Assembly (NCBI GenBank): GCA_027309085.1
Contig: DAIDDL010000014.1
Span: 21,906-85,905 of the forward strand
Length of the DNA stretch: 64,000 nucleotides
DNA from: Sulfobacillus sp.
GTDB taxonomy: Bacteria; Bacillota; Sulfobacillia; Sulfobacillales; Sulfobacillaceae
Direction of reading: 5' to 3'
Shown: positions 1-7,661 of the stretch, in pieces
Numbering within the stretch: the first letter of the stretch is position 1
How the letters are laid out: every line of letters starts with the position of its first letter
Translations under genes and position numbers: made by a program
The notes under the pieces: model-generated
Told to the model about the DNA's origin: nothing
Seen by the model: the letters and a program-made list of their open reading frames with translations, nothing else
Database searches by the model: none

Positions 1-92
1 CGGCTCCGCTTCCGACCCCCCTTTTTGCGTTCCTGGCCTCACCCCTCGCTCCGTTCACTCGATGCCCCGCTGTGCGGAATGTAGCCCCGTTC

Positions 93-134
93 CGTGCCCT
101 ATGCGGGCACAACGTGTCAGCCGTGTTCTCAAAT
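93..134 (+). repeat. Repeated 5' leader, copy 1
   Basis: A leader lying 41 bases upstream of the first gene contains the hairpin GTGCCC-tatgc-GGGCAC followed by AACGTGT and CCGTGTTCTC. Nearly the same sequence recurs upstream of ssb (995-1034). It is probably a shared 5' untranslated or operator element; function unknown. Confidence 0.55.
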
Positions 135-175
135 ACCCTTAAACACCCTCACACTCAAAGGAGCTGACCTCTCTC

Positions 176-760
176 ATGGCTGTGGCCTCACATCCCGTGT
201 TGGATACCTTTATTACCCAGTTCGCCGCTACACTGAAAGCCGAACGTACGTCCCGCTTTGCCCAAATCGACCTGGCCGCGCAAATTTTGCTGCACTTCGG
301 TTATGCCGGGCTGCACCGCGTCAGTGATGCGGTCGGGATGGATCCCCGTATCTTAGTCGTCTATGCGAAAATCGGCCGAGCGTTTCCTCCGGAGATCCGC
401 CGCCAATGGCCCACCTTGCTGTATACGCATTACCGCGAGGCCGTGACAGCGGCGCACCGGTTTTCCCACGGGTCGAGTGCCGATCCGCAGTGGTGGGCAC
501 GCCAGGCATTCACCGCCGGCTGGAGCGCCGCCGAATTGCGCCGCCACGGGTTACATCATGTGCCCCTGTCGGCGGATCACCCCCCGCTGGCCGAAGATGT
601 GGTCCGCCGCGCCGTGCGCATGGCGATGGAAGGGCAGGAGCAGGAGCGGCGCATTGAGACGCTGCTGGCCCGGTATAATGCGCAATATGCTCCGGTCACC
701 GGAGTCGTCCTGGCGATGTGCCGCTCCCCGTATCCGCCGCCGCACACAGTGCACTCCTGA
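176..760 (+). CDS. Hypothetical protein, possible DNA-binding
   Basis: This 194-residue protein is not firmly recognised. AAAGGAG stands 11 bases before the ATG. Residues about 40-75 (GYAGLHRVSDAVGMDPRILV and on) could form a helix-turn-helix. A central stretch with Y-x-E-A, then W-x-x-x-A and GWSAAELRRH resembles a pattern I associate with DNA-binding accessory proteins of plasmids and phages. It shares the leader repeat with ssb, which suggests co-regulation with DNA-maintenance genes. The function is inference; the reading frame itself is secure. Confidence 0.65.
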   Translation: MAVASHPVLDTFITQFAATLKAERTSRFAQIDLAAQILLHFGYAGLHRVSDAVGMDPRILVVYAKIGRAFPPEIRRQWPTLLYTHYREAVTAAHRFSHGSSADPQWWARQAFTAGWSAAELRRHGLHHVPLSADHPPLAEDVVRRAVRMAMEGQEQERRIETLLARYNAQYAPVTGVVLAMCRSPYPPPHTVHS

Positions 761-994
761 CGTGCTCATGTCCCCCATGGGTCTACTCGTCTTTCGCCGG
801 CGCGGGCAGACCCCGCCGGGCCCTGGTTGAGTTGTGTGCTATACGGTTCGTATGGTGATCACCCGTGGGCGTTAGCGGCTCCGCTACCGCACCGCGTCAG
901 GAAACACTTCCCGATTCTCAGGCGGATTTCACACGCTGTTCTCCGTGATCTCTTCGCGGTCTGCGCATGGCCATCAGGGAGCGTCGCAGGCTGT
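761..994. other. Intergenic stretch
   Basis: No convincing gene is seen. It holds a short hairpin TAGCGG-ct-CCGCTA near 872-885. A promoter for ssb probably lies here, but no clear -35/-10 pair was found. Confidence 0.4.
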
Positions 995-1034
995 CGTGCC
1001 CTACGCGGGCACGACGTGTTGGTCGTGTTCTTCT
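995..1034 (+). repeat. Repeated 5' leader, copy 2
   Basis: This is the second copy of the leader seen at 93-134: CGTGCCC-TACG-CGGGCACG hairpin, then ACGTGTTGGTCGTGTTCT. It ends about 37 bases before the ssb start codon. Confidence 0.55.
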
Positions 1035-1070
1035 CAACACAAAAACACTACTCAAAGGAGCTGTGCCTTC

Positions 1071-1463
1071 ATGTTAAACAAAATCCTCTTAATTGGTCGC
1101 TTAACCCGGGACCCGGAAATGAAGTACCTCGCCAACGGCACGCCGGTCGTGAACTTTTCGGTGGCGGTGGACCGTCCGTTCACCAACGCGCAGGGCAACA
1201 AGGAAACGGATTTCATTGATATTGTCGCGTGGAGAAAGCTGGCCGAGACCGTGGCGAATCACCTCACGAAAGGTCGGCTCGTGGCCATCGAAGGCCGCCT
1301 GCAGATTCGCAGCTACGAGGCGCAAGACAGCTCTAAGCGCAAAGTCGCTGAGGTCGTGGCCGATTCCGTCCAGTTTCTCGACTTCCCGAAAGACCAGGCC
1401 GGAGTACCGGCCGGCGGCATCCCGGAGGACACCCCGGATTTTCCCGACGACTTGCCATTCTGA
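1071..1463 (+). CDS. ssb: Single-stranded DNA-binding protein
   Basis: A 130-residue SSB that coats single-stranded DNA in replication and recombination. The OB-fold core starts MLNKILLIGRLTRDPEMKYL and continues with the typical FSVAVDR, DFIDIVAW and GRLVAIEGRLQIRSY blocks. The C-terminus is the acidic tip DFPDDLPF, which recruits replication and repair partners in this family. The ATG at 1071 follows AAAGGAG. Length is short because the linker is reduced. It stands alone before a terminator, as expected for an element-encoded SSB. Confidence 0.96.
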   Translation: MLNKILLIGRLTRDPEMKYLANGTPVVNFSVAVDRPFTNAQGNKETDFIDIVAWRKLAETVANHLTKGRLVAIEGRLQIRSYEAQDSSKRKVAEVVADSVQFLDFPKDQAGVPAGGIPEDTPDFPDDLPF

Positions 1464-1495
1464 CGACCCTATCCACTCTGTGCCCCGCGCCCACC

Positions 1496-1513
1496 AGGCC
1501 CGGGGCCTTTTTT
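1496..1513 (+). terminator. Rho-independent terminator after ssb
   Basis: Hairpin AGGCC-CGG-GGCCT runs into TTTTTT. Confidence 0.75.
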
Positions 1514-1546
1514 GTGTTTCACCACGACAAAAGGAGAGGATCTCTC

Positions 1547-1792
1547 ATGCCAGACTCCGACAACGATCCGCACAGCCCGATTTTCTGGGAGCTCGGACGG
1601 TACACGGTCGTCATTCAGCCCACGTGGCATCAGCGCTATACGTGGGACATCGTGGGCCCTCACGACCAGACCCCGTTTGCCACCGGATCGGCCCGTACGG
1701 TCGCCGAAGCCTTGCGGCAAGCGACGACAGCGGCCGAGATCCCTGCCGCTAGTGGCTCCTCTCGTACGGCACCCGCCGTTCGAGACGGCTGA
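1547..1792 (+). CDS. Hypothetical protein
   Basis: An 81-residue protein starting MPDSDNDPHSPIFWELGRY, preceded by AAAAGGAGAGGA. A longer in-frame start at 1514 would include the ribosome-binding site, so 1547 is preferred. The centre (WDIVGPHDQTPFATGSARTV) suggests a small beta-rich fold followed by a helix. No family recognised. Confidence 0.65.
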   Translation: MPDSDNDPHSPIFWELGRYTVVIQPTWHQRYTWDIVGPHDQTPFATGSARTVAEALRQATTAAEIPAASGSSRTAPAVRDG

Positions 1793-1833
1793 TATTTTCT
1801 CCACGGCTAAACTATCGTAAAGGAGACGTTTCC

Positions 1834-2094
1834 ATGACCGTCTTACGCCATTCCCGCCAACACCACCGCATGACACACCGCCGCTGGGCCCGGCGTCGTA
1901 AAATCCTTCTCAACCTCCTCTATCCTTGGCGGAATACCCCTGCCGACTGCGATACGCATTTTCCGTCCCATATGCTGGGCAAAAAGCCACGACGTGCTTG
2001 CCATATTGAGGAAAAACAGTTTCGCCAGCAAGTGCGCAAAGCTCTCTGGTACGATGAACCGATGCCCCGCTATCGCCATGAATATGCGGATTAG
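1834..2094 (+). CDS. Hypothetical basic protein
   Basis: An 86-residue, strongly basic protein with a His/Arg-rich N-terminus (TVLRHSRQHHRMTHRRWARR). AAAGGAG lies just upstream of the ATG. It could bind nucleic acid, but nothing in it is diagnostic. Confidence 0.55.
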   Translation: MTVLRHSRQHHRMTHRRWARRRKILLNLLYPWRNTPADCDTHFPSHMLGKKPRRACHIEEKQFRQQVRKALWYDEPMPRYRHEYAD

Positions 2095-2111
2095 CCTCCG
2101 GTTTTTATTGA

Positions 2112-2291
2112 TTGATTCCGCGGCACCCCGACCTGCCATTAGCTTTTGTACCCGACGACCAGATCACCACCCTGTGTGAAATTTGCACAACGGAGTCGGC
2201 CGCTGGGCAATTATGCCTCGCTTGTCATCCAGAGTCTTCGTTTGCCATTAACGCGTGTTCGACCTGTGGTATCCACAGCGTCGGTGACTAG
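2112..2291 (+). CDS. Small zinc-ribbon-like protein (TTG start)
   Basis: An open frame of 59 residues contains three Cys pairs in order: C-E-I-C, C-L-A-C-H and C-S-T-C-G, a pattern expected of a small zinc-binding protein. The frame is opened by a TGA at 2109-2111, leaving TTG at 2112 as the only upstream start, and no good Shine-Dalgarno site precedes it. It may depend on coupling to the gene before it, or it may be a truncated gene. It ends just before a terminator hairpin. Confidence 0.45.
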   Translation: MIPRHPDLPLAFVPDDQITTLCEICTTESAAGQLCLACHPESSFAINACSTCGIHSVGD

Positions 2292-2294
2292 TAT

Positions 2295-2321
2295 GAAAGG
2301 CCTGAGAGTTTCAGGCCTTTC
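2295..2321 (+). terminator. Terminator hairpin
   Basis: Perfect inverted repeat GAAAGGCCTGA-gagtt-TCAGGCCTTTC, with a short T-rich tail. Confidence 0.6.
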
Positions 2322-2350
2322 ATCATTTCAGAAGAAAGAAGGAATCCCCC

Positions 2351-2569
2351 ATGTCCTCCATGCACGATCAGCACACTATCGACACCCTCATTGACCATCT
2401 CGAGTCTCAAGGATCCACAGAAGCCCACCTGGTGGCGGAACTGCTCGAAACGCTCGATATCCCTGACGACCTCCAGGTGTCGCCAACCTCATTCATGATT
2501 ACATGCCTGGACGAGCTCATTGGCTGGGCCATGCAGGCCCAAATGGTTTTACGGCGGTGTGTGCGATGA
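2351..2569 (+). CDS. Hypothetical protein
   Basis: A 72-residue acidic, probably helical protein (MSSMHDQHTIDTLIDHLES...). GAAGGAAT precedes the ATG. Its TGA stop overlaps the ATG of the next gene (ATGA), so the two are translationally coupled. No family recognised. Confidence 0.6.
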   Translation: MSSMHDQHTIDTLIDHLESQGSTEAHLVAELLETLDIPDDLQVSPTSFMITCLDELIGWAMQAQMVLRRCVR

Positions 2570-2760
2570 ATCACCACGGGAGTCCAGTTCCCTGCCAAGA
2601 GGCCCAATGCCCCTATTGCCTACACTGGAGCGCTATCTGCTGGGATGATACCGTTGCCCCGGGCGGGCTGTGGTGGGAGAACGTACGCGACGGCGGCTGT
2701 CCGCATTGCGGCGCTTTAGTATTCGTCGAAAGCGAATGCGCCCGGCGCGACCGGCCCTAA
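2566..2760 (+). CDS. Zinc-ribbon protein
   Basis: A 64-residue protein with C-P-Y-C and C-P-H-C pairs about 32 residues apart, a classic zinc ribbon, plus three extra Cys. The start is set by the ATGA overlap with the preceding gene. Small zinc ribbons recur throughout this window (2112, 10459, 10744, 14276, 36700). The role is unknown, perhaps nucleic-acid or protein binding. Confidence 0.65.
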   Translation: MNHHGSPVPCQEAQCPYCLHWSAICWDDTVAPGGLWWENVRDGGCPHCGALVFVESECARRDRP

Positions 2761-2774
2761 GGGGAATGTCCCCT
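2760..2774 (+). terminator. Short hairpin after zinc-ribbon gene
   Basis: AGGGG-AATG-TCCCCT overlaps the stop codon of the preceding gene; there is no T-run, so termination is uncertain. Confidence 0.35.
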
Positions 2775-2952
2775 GTGTTCTCACCTCGGCTCCGCCGGGG
2801 TTCCTCTACCGCGAGACACTGGGCAGATTCCTGCCTCCCTAGGCCCCTGATTCTTTCACCCGCCTTCCCTCTTCCGTCGCTCGGCTCTAGCGCGGCGGGG
2901 GCGCCGCGCAGGTTTTGTCGCCATACGATCACACATCAGGAGGAATCTCTCT

Positions 2953-3174
2953 ATGCCTAAAATTTTACAGTCTCGGGTCGTAGATGCCCATGTCGTATTC
3001 GTGCTCCGCTATATGCACCCCCAAGCTCCCCAGCCTTACGCCACGCATCGGTATGACGCCGCCTCCGATACCTATTTCTGGGGGCATTATTTTCGTTCGG
3101 AAGCGGAAGCCTTAGCGGATTTACGGCGGCGCTGCCATTTGCTCGCAGAGATGCGCACGGCGGCGCCTCTTTAA
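2953..3174 (+). CDS. Hypothetical protein
   Basis: A 73-residue protein with CAGGAGGAAT before the ATG. It begins MPKILQSRVVDAHVVFVLRY and ends in a basic helix (EAEALADLRRRCHLLAEM). No family recognised. Confidence 0.6.
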   Translation: MPKILQSRVVDAHVVFVLRYMHPQAPQPYATHRYDAASDTYFWGHYFRSEAEALADLRRRCHLLAEMRTAAPL

Positions 3175-3204
3175 CCCGTGATCGCTATGGTGAGGGACCT
3201 TTCT

Positions 3205-3226
3205 AAGCTGACGTTACCGTCAGCTT
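3205..3226 (+). terminator. Hairpin
   Basis: Perfect inverted repeat AAGCTGACG-ttac-CGTCAGCTT without a clear T-run; terminator or regulatory hairpin. Confidence 0.45.
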
Positions 3227-3272
3227 GTGGCCTATCCTATCGATACGTCAGCCACGAAAGCCGGTGCGGTCT

Positions 3273-3710
3273 ATGACCACTCACATTCTCGAGTGTTCGT
3301 CTCAAGGGGATCGACGCTTTTCTGCGCTCTATGCGCAGGTCTCCGTATTCGCCAACACTCAGAGCATCGAAACCCATTATCAGCTCGCGAAACGGTTTGG
3401 GCCGTACGCCCCACGTACTCCACGCGACGCGAAAGGCCGCAAGCCCACGCACTTTCAGGTGCGCGATACATCTTTTTCCCTGACCTTGGGACCGGCATGG
3501 TATGAACTGCTGTGGGTGAAATATCTCGATCAGCATCCCGACCTCGTGGCGTACGCCATGACATTCGAGGATTTCCATGACGCATTCCACACCCCGCGGC
3601 AAGTCGTGTGTCAGGCGGATAGCATCCGCCGCTACATCCGAGACGGCCGTGGGGGTGTTCTCGCCCGTCCCGATATCCAAACCTTGCAGTCTCTTTTCGC
3701 CAGCCGATAA
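3273..3710 (+). CDS. Hypothetical protein (possibly DUF6939-like)
   Basis: A 145-residue protein. The ATG at 3273 gives a natural N-terminus (MTTHILECSSQGDRRFSALY); a TTG at 3225 is possible but would overlap a hairpin. The stretches YELLWVKYLDQHPDLVAYA, FEDFHDAF and CQADSIRRYI resemble a phage/plasmid family of unknown function that I recall as DUF6939. That assignment is tentative. Confidence 0.6.
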   Translation: MTTHILECSSQGDRRFSALYAQVSVFANTQSIETHYQLAKRFGPYAPRTPRDAKGRKPTHFQVRDTSFSLTLGPAWYELLWVKYLDQHPDLVAYAMTFEDFHDAFHTPRQVVCQADSIRRYIRDGRGGVLARPDIQTLQSLFASR

Positions 3711-3808
3711 ACTGGAGGGGATCGATCCTAAAACTTGGACCGCCTTGAGCTTTGTGGGCCTGACGACGGGGCTCCGGGCTTGGGTCTCTTCCTAATGCCT
3801 CAGGCTCA

Positions 3809-3835
3809 AGGCTCCGCGCTTACCGCGCGGGGCTT
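3809..3835 (+). terminator. GC-rich hairpin
   Basis: Stem AGGCTCCGCGC / GCGCGGGGCTT around the loop ttacc, followed by a weak T-rich stretch. Confidence 0.45.
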
Positions 3836-3873
3836 CGTTGTGCTCGATATTCTTTCCCAAAGGATGTGATATC

Positions 3874-4041
3874 ATGCCGAAGCTCAGCAAGCGTCTCCGC
3901 CAGCACGGTTCTCGCGCTCTCGGTCGCCAGACGTGGCCGGTCGATCCGCGGCCGCGCATCGTCCCGTCCAAAAAGCACCCCACACGGTCTGCCGCGCAGC
4001 AAGGGTTGCGGGCGGTGCGTCAAGAATCTCAAGACCGTTAA
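3874..4041 (+). CDS. Small basic protein
   Basis: A 55-residue, Arg/Lys-rich protein (MPKLSKRLRQHGSRALGR...). AAAGGATG lies about 8 bases upstream. It may bind nucleic acid; no family recognised. Confidence 0.5.
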   Translation: MPKLSKRLRQHGSRALGRQTWPVDPRPRIVPSKKHPTRSAAQQGLRAVRQESQDR

Positions 4042-4080
4042 GACGCCCTGGTGTGTGGTACACTAGAAGAAAGGAGTGCC

Positions 4081-4113
4081 ATGCCCGATGGAAGGAGACC
4101 GTCCGATGTCTGA
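4081..4113 (+). CDS. Ten-residue leader peptide
   Basis: AAAGGAGTGCC stands directly before ATG, and the frame reads MPDGRRPSDV then TGA. The stop overlaps the start of the membrane-protein gene at 4106 in another frame. It looks like a translational-coupling or attenuating upstream ORF. Confidence 0.4.
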   Translation: MPDGRRPSDV

Positions 4114-4426
4114 TCAGCCGCCCATGCCCCCGACGACGCAAGAGTTCCCGGATCACTGGGGATTCTATCTCTTGCAGGCCATCAATCGGCTCGATGACAA
4201 AATTGATGACGTGCGGCGGGATCAGGCGCACACGGCGGAGGCTTTACATCAAGAAATTCATGCGCTGGATGCCAAGTTTGATCAAAAAATTGATACCCTT
4301 GATACCAAAATTACTGGTCTCGATACCAAGTTCGACCAGAAACTCACGAGTCTCCAATACTGGTATTGGGGCACGCTCATTGTGATCATCGTCGGATTCG
4401 TCACCCTCTTTTTCACCCGGCCTTAA
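4106..4426 (+). CDS. Coiled-coil membrane-anchored protein (XhlA-like architecture)
   Basis: A 106-residue protein. After a Pro-rich N-terminus it forms a heptad-repeat coiled coil (residues ~25-80, with three FDQK/LDTK repeats) and ends in one C-terminal membrane span, YWGTLIVIIVGFVTLFF. This is the layout of phage XhlA-type accessory proteins, but no lysis genes lie nearby. GAAGGAG at 4091 serves the ATG. The protein probably sits in the membrane with the coiled coil in the cytoplasm. Confidence 0.65.
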   Translation: MSDQPPMPPTTQEFPDHWGFYLLQAINRLDDKIDDVRRDQAHTAEALHQEIHALDAKFDQKIDTLDTKITGLDTKFDQKLTSLQYWYWGTLIVIIVGFVTLFFTRP

Positions 4427-4573
4427 TCGACTCTGGTGCGTTGGCCAGGCTTGACATCACAGGACGTCCTCTCCTCCTGAGTCTTCCTGCACGGGGCTCA
4501 CAGCCAATCCCGTCTTCGCCCGCCTTGTGACTCTCTAAGAACGTATCCCCTACTCCAGAATGGAGGCGTTTAG

Positions 4574-5512
4574 ATGCCCAAAACCGAGCATGTGGCGCAG
4601 CTCATTCGCGCTATCGGGAAGAAAGATGACGCGAATGCCCGCCGCGCCGTCGAGGTGATGATTGCTCATGAGGACGCGCATAACAATCGGCAGTCGGCGG
4701 CTGCGTTGCAGCAGGCGCTCAATACCTGGAGCCGGATGCTCACACCCCTGCAACCGTTGCCCTATGCCGTACAGAACCTCGTCTGGGGTGAATCGGTTCT
4801 CCGAACGTTGGACGACTTGGCCTTGCCCGCAGCTATTACTGCGCATGTCCACGCCTTCTTGTCGGAGCGCCAGCACGCCGCCCGACTCCGGGTGGCAGGA
4901 CTGCCAGTGGCCCACACGTTGCTGCTCACCGGACCACCCGGCAATGGCAAAACGAGTCTAGCTACCGCTGTGGCCTCGGCCCTCGACATGCCCTTTCTCG
5001 CCGGGCAATCGCACGCGCTGATTGAATCCCACCTCGGCGAGACCAGCCGCAACGTAGGCAAACTCTTTGAGTATGCCAATCAAAATCCTGTGGTGCTGTT
5101 TCTCGACGAACTGGATACCTTGGGATCAGGTCGCGCCGCAGAGGGATCGTCCGCCAACAAAGAATACCGGCACGTGCTCACGTCGCTACTGATGCTGATC
5201 GACCACTTCCCGGACACCAGCGTCTTGGTTGCGGCTACAAACCGGCCGGACTTGATCGATCCGGCCCTCATTCGGCGGTTTGATTTAGCGATGGTGTTGC
5301 CGCCGCCATCGGAGTCCGACATTTTGGGCTATCTCACCCGGTATCAAGCCGATCATGCGATGCACTTCCCCGTGTCGGTCACGGCCTTGGCCCATGACCT
5401 CGCCGGCCATCCGTGGAGCATGGTCGAACGCACGTGCCAGCAGCTCCACAAGCAGCGGATTCTTGCAGAATCCGCCACCACGTCAGTCTTAGTCAATACC
5501 CGCGCTCTCTAA
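4574..5512 (+). CDS. AAA+ ATPase
   Basis: A 312-residue AAA-family ATPase. Walker A is GPPGNGKTS (about residues 119-127), Walker B VVLFLDELDTL, and the second region of homology AATNRPDLIDPALIRRFD carries sensor 1 and the arginine-finger region. The N-terminal ~100 residues are helical and may bind the substrate. It belongs to the FtsH/proteasomal-type AAA group that remodels proteins; plasmids and phages often carry stand-alone versions. No protease domain is present. The TGGAGGCG site precedes the ATG. Confidence 0.88.
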   Translation: MPKTEHVAQLIRAIGKKDDANARRAVEVMIAHEDAHNNRQSAAALQQALNTWSRMLTPLQPLPYAVQNLVWGESVLRTLDDLALPAAITAHVHAFLSERQHAARLRVAGLPVAHTLLLTGPPGNGKTSLATAVASALDMPFLAGQSHALIESHLGETSRNVGKLFEYANQNPVVLFLDELDTLGSGRAAEGSSANKEYRHVLTSLLMLIDHFPDTSVLVAATNRPDLIDPALIRRFDLAMVLPPPSESDILGYLTRYQADHAMHFPVSVTALAHDLAGHPWSMVERTCQQLHKQRILAESATTSVLVNTRAL

Positions 5513-5542
5513 TGCGAGAGATCGGAGATAGGAGCCCAGCTG

Positions 5543-6106
5543 ATGGTCCCCACCCGTCCCTTCTCGTTAAACGTGCGCCATGAATGGCGGACAGCCGGAG
5601 GATTTCACGCGCTGTGCCACGAAGCTCACCAGAGTCCACACGTCACCGCTATGGTCAAACGCCGAGTATTTTGCCATGCACCCCAAGACAATTTTTTGGA
5701 CCCTCTCAACAATCAATGGATTTGGTTGCGCTCACGATGGCAAGGCGTCGACACTCAACCGATGCGGTGGATGGTGTCGTGGATGCCCTCTGCGGTATGG
5801 GATAGTAAATTTTCTCACGACACGCCTCTTACCGCGGATCTTTCGTCTTTCGCGTGGCAAACCGAGAATCACCCCACCGCAGAGGTCTTGATTATTCGCC
5901 GATTCTGGGGACGGTATTATCCGACCCCTCAGAATCCTATTATTAGTTGGGGCACGGTATTCCCAGCCTTTCGTCAAACCGTATGGACCACGAGCGGCGT
6001 CTGTTGGGAGTTAGCGCAAGCCGTATTGCGCCCCGAGTGTTGGACCCATATTCCTGTTCCTTCCACAGAAGAAACGTTCTACTGGACGCCATCACCCCCC
6101 GTTTAG
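5543..6106 (+). CDS. Hypothetical Trp-rich protein
   Basis: A 187-residue protein with about sixteen Trp, several in strand-like segments (QWIWLRSRWQGVDTQPMRWM). ATAGGAG precedes the ATG. No family recognised. Confidence 0.6.
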   Translation: MVPTRPFSLNVRHEWRTAGGFHALCHEAHQSPHVTAMVKRRVFCHAPQDNFLDPLNNQWIWLRSRWQGVDTQPMRWMVSWMPSAVWDSKFSHDTPLTADLSSFAWQTENHPTAEVLIIRRFWGRYYPTPQNPIISWGTVFPAFRQTVWTTSGVCWELAQAVLRPECWTHIPVPSTEETFYWTPSPPV

Positions 6107-6109
6107 CGT

Positions 6110-6211
6110 GTGCCGTCCCTCTGGCGCAAAGTGGGAGAGGCGGTAGACCGGCGCGCAAACCGCATGACCCCAGAACAGCGGAGACGGTCTGACCTATTTG
6201 GGGGGGAGTAA
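6110..6211 (+). CDS. Possible small basic protein (GTG start)
   Basis: A 33-residue frame opens three bases after the preceding stop (GTG at 6110): VPSLWRKVGEAVDRRANRMT then PEQRRRSDLFGGE. It looks like a coding helix but has no Shine-Dalgarno site, so expression would rely on coupling. Confidence 0.3.
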   Translation: MPSLWRKVGEAVDRRANRMTPEQRRRSDLFGGE

Positions 6212-6273
6212 TCGTTGCACGGATGGCTCTTTGTCGTCAGCAGTCGAAAGGAGAGGAGACGATATCTCCCATC

Positions 6274-6483
6274 ATGACCGCTTTGGTGGATGGCTATGTA
6301 GGCGTCGGGATCTTTTGGGCCATCCTCTTGATGCTGACCGCCGTTTGCGGCGCCGCTTGGTCCATCACGCTGGGATCTCATACCCTCCGCTTGTCCACCC
6401 CCGGCCTGATTCCTCGCTGGCGCGAATGGCGCCGGCATCGCACCATCCAGCGCCGGGAGTCCCACTCATCATCGAAAGGATGA
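6274..6483 (+). CDS. Small membrane protein
   Basis: A 69-residue protein with one membrane span (VGVGIFWAILLMLTAVCGAA) and a basic C-terminal tail. The ATG at 6274 follows AAAGGAGAGGAG; an in-frame ATG at 6223 is possible. Its stop lies 6 bases before the next start. Function unknown. Confidence 0.5.
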   Translation: MTALVDGYVGVGIFWAILLMLTAVCGAAWSITLGSHTLRLSTPGLIPRWREWRRHRTIQRRESHSSSKG

Positions 6484-6489
6484 TCGCTC

Positions 6490-6837
6490 ATGTGGCGTGT
6501 CATTATCTGCGGCAGCCGGCATTGGACGGACCCTACACCGATTGCCCGTCTGATCCAGGCCTTGCCCCCGACCACCGTGGTCATCACCGGCGGCGCCTCC
6601 GGGACCGATACCCTCGCGCATCAGCTCGCCCAACAGCGCGGGTTGCACACGGAGGTCTATCCCGCTCAGTGGGCCACGAAAGGACGGCGTGCAGACCCCT
6701 TGCGCAATTAACGCATGTTAAACTCGGGGGTCGCGGCTGTCTATGCCTTCCGATTATCGGGTGCGAGTGCGGGCACAGATCACATGGTGCGCATTGCCCA
6801 AGCCGCTCGTGTGCCCGTGCGGGTCGTGACACTCTAG
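6490..6837 (+). pseudogene. DUF2493 (SLOG-fold) gene with an in-frame TAA
   Basis: The start MWRVIICGSRHW and the segment VVITGGASGTDTLAHQLA identify the DUF2493/YspA family of nucleotide-binding Rossmann-like (SLOG) proteins. At codon 74 (6709-6711) TAA replaces the Gln codon of the family motif RNQRML. The same frame then continues RMLNSGVAAVYAFRLSGASA and GTDHMVRIAQAARVPV to TAG at 6835-6837, so the downstream half is intact. One C-to-T change explains the break. Confidence 0.8.
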
Positions 6838-6923
6838 CGGGCATTGCGACGCATGTGGCGCGTGAGACCGCCTCAAGGCGGTCTCCGAACCCGCACTATT
6901 CTCAATACACAGGAGGGCTTTCC

Positions 6924-7217
6924 ATGGCACGCACACACGTTGTTCATTGCAAAAAGGAACCTTTTGACGTATACATCGGGCGGCCGAGCAAATGGGGCAA
7001 TCCGTTTACGCACAAGCGCAACGGGACGCTGGCATCGTTCGTGGTCACCACACGTGAGGAAGCCGTAGAAGCCTACCGCGCATGGATTGTGCAACAACCC
7101 GCACTCATGGCGGCTTTGCCGGAATTACAAGGAAAAACACTGGGATGCTGGTGCAAACCGCCAGCGTGTCATGGCGATGTCTTAGCGGCACTGGTCAATG
7201 CTCTCACGGTTCATTGA
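6924..7217 (+). CDS. DUF4326 domain protein
   Basis: A 97-residue protein with the family signature VYIGRPSKWGNPF, REEAVEAYRAWI and LGCWCKPPACHGDVLA. DUF4326 proteins occur in phages and plasmids, role unknown; conserved Cys and His may bind metal. AGGAGGG precedes the ATG at 6924. The frame stays open far upstream, but that part shows no coding character. Confidence 0.88.
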   Translation: MARTHVVHCKKEPFDVYIGRPSKWGNPFTHKRNGTLASFVVTTREEAVEAYRAWIVQQPALMAALPELQGKTLGCWCKPPACHGDVLAALVNALTVH

Positions 7218-7228
7218 TCCCCCCATGT

Positions 7229-7248
7229 GGGCCGCCTTCAGGCGGCCC
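7229..7248 (+). terminator. Rho-independent terminator
   Basis: Stem GGGCCGCC-ttca-GGCGGCCC followed by TTGTTT. Confidence 0.75.
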
Positions 7249-7293
7249 TTGTTTCGTCTGGACCTCCACTCATTCCGAAAGAAGGCTGCCCTC

Positions 7294-7602
7294 ATGCGTG
7301 TGATTCTTGTCAACCCTCATGAACCCCCGGTCGTCCAAGAGATTACGGGCGACTTAGCCTCCCTCAAAGCCTGCGTCGCAGGCTATGTCGAGCGGATTGC
7401 TTGTGACGGGCATGTGAATATCTTAGCCAATGAGGAAGGCCGCCTCCGCGGCATGGCCTTGAACCGTGCCGTGATGTTGTCCAATGGCGGCGTGATCGAG
7501 ATTGTGGGTCCGTTTCTTTTGATCGGCAGCAATCCGCAGCAGGGCGTATTCGAGGATCTGTCTGATGCCGATATCGCTCTGTGGCTCTCACGCTTAGCCT
7601 GA
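7294..7602 (+). CDS. DUF3846 family protein
   Basis: A 102-residue protein with the DUF3846 pattern: MRVILVNPHEPPVVQEITGD, an L-x-x-x-V-x-G-Y-V-E segment, NEEGRLRGMALNR, IVGPFLLIG and a C-terminal LSDADIALWL. The family is common in plasmids and phages and has been linked to antirestriction; that role is not shown by this sequence. GAAAGAAGG precedes the ATG. Confidence 0.78.
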   Translation: MRVILVNPHEPPVVQEITGDLASLKACVAGYVERIACDGHVNILANEEGRLRGMALNRAVMLSNGGVIEIVGPFLLIGSNPQQGVFEDLSDADIALWLSRLA

Positions 7603-7661
7603 GCGGATTGCCCGTGCGGCCGTCTCCTCAAATCTCTCTGGCCAAAGGCAGGTGACCCCTC

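Noticed and set aside
6198..6923. Long plus-strand frame continuing upstream of the DUF4326 gene
   Set aside because: It overlaps the DUF2493 gene in another frame, shows no family pattern, and the strong ribosome-binding site is at 6915.
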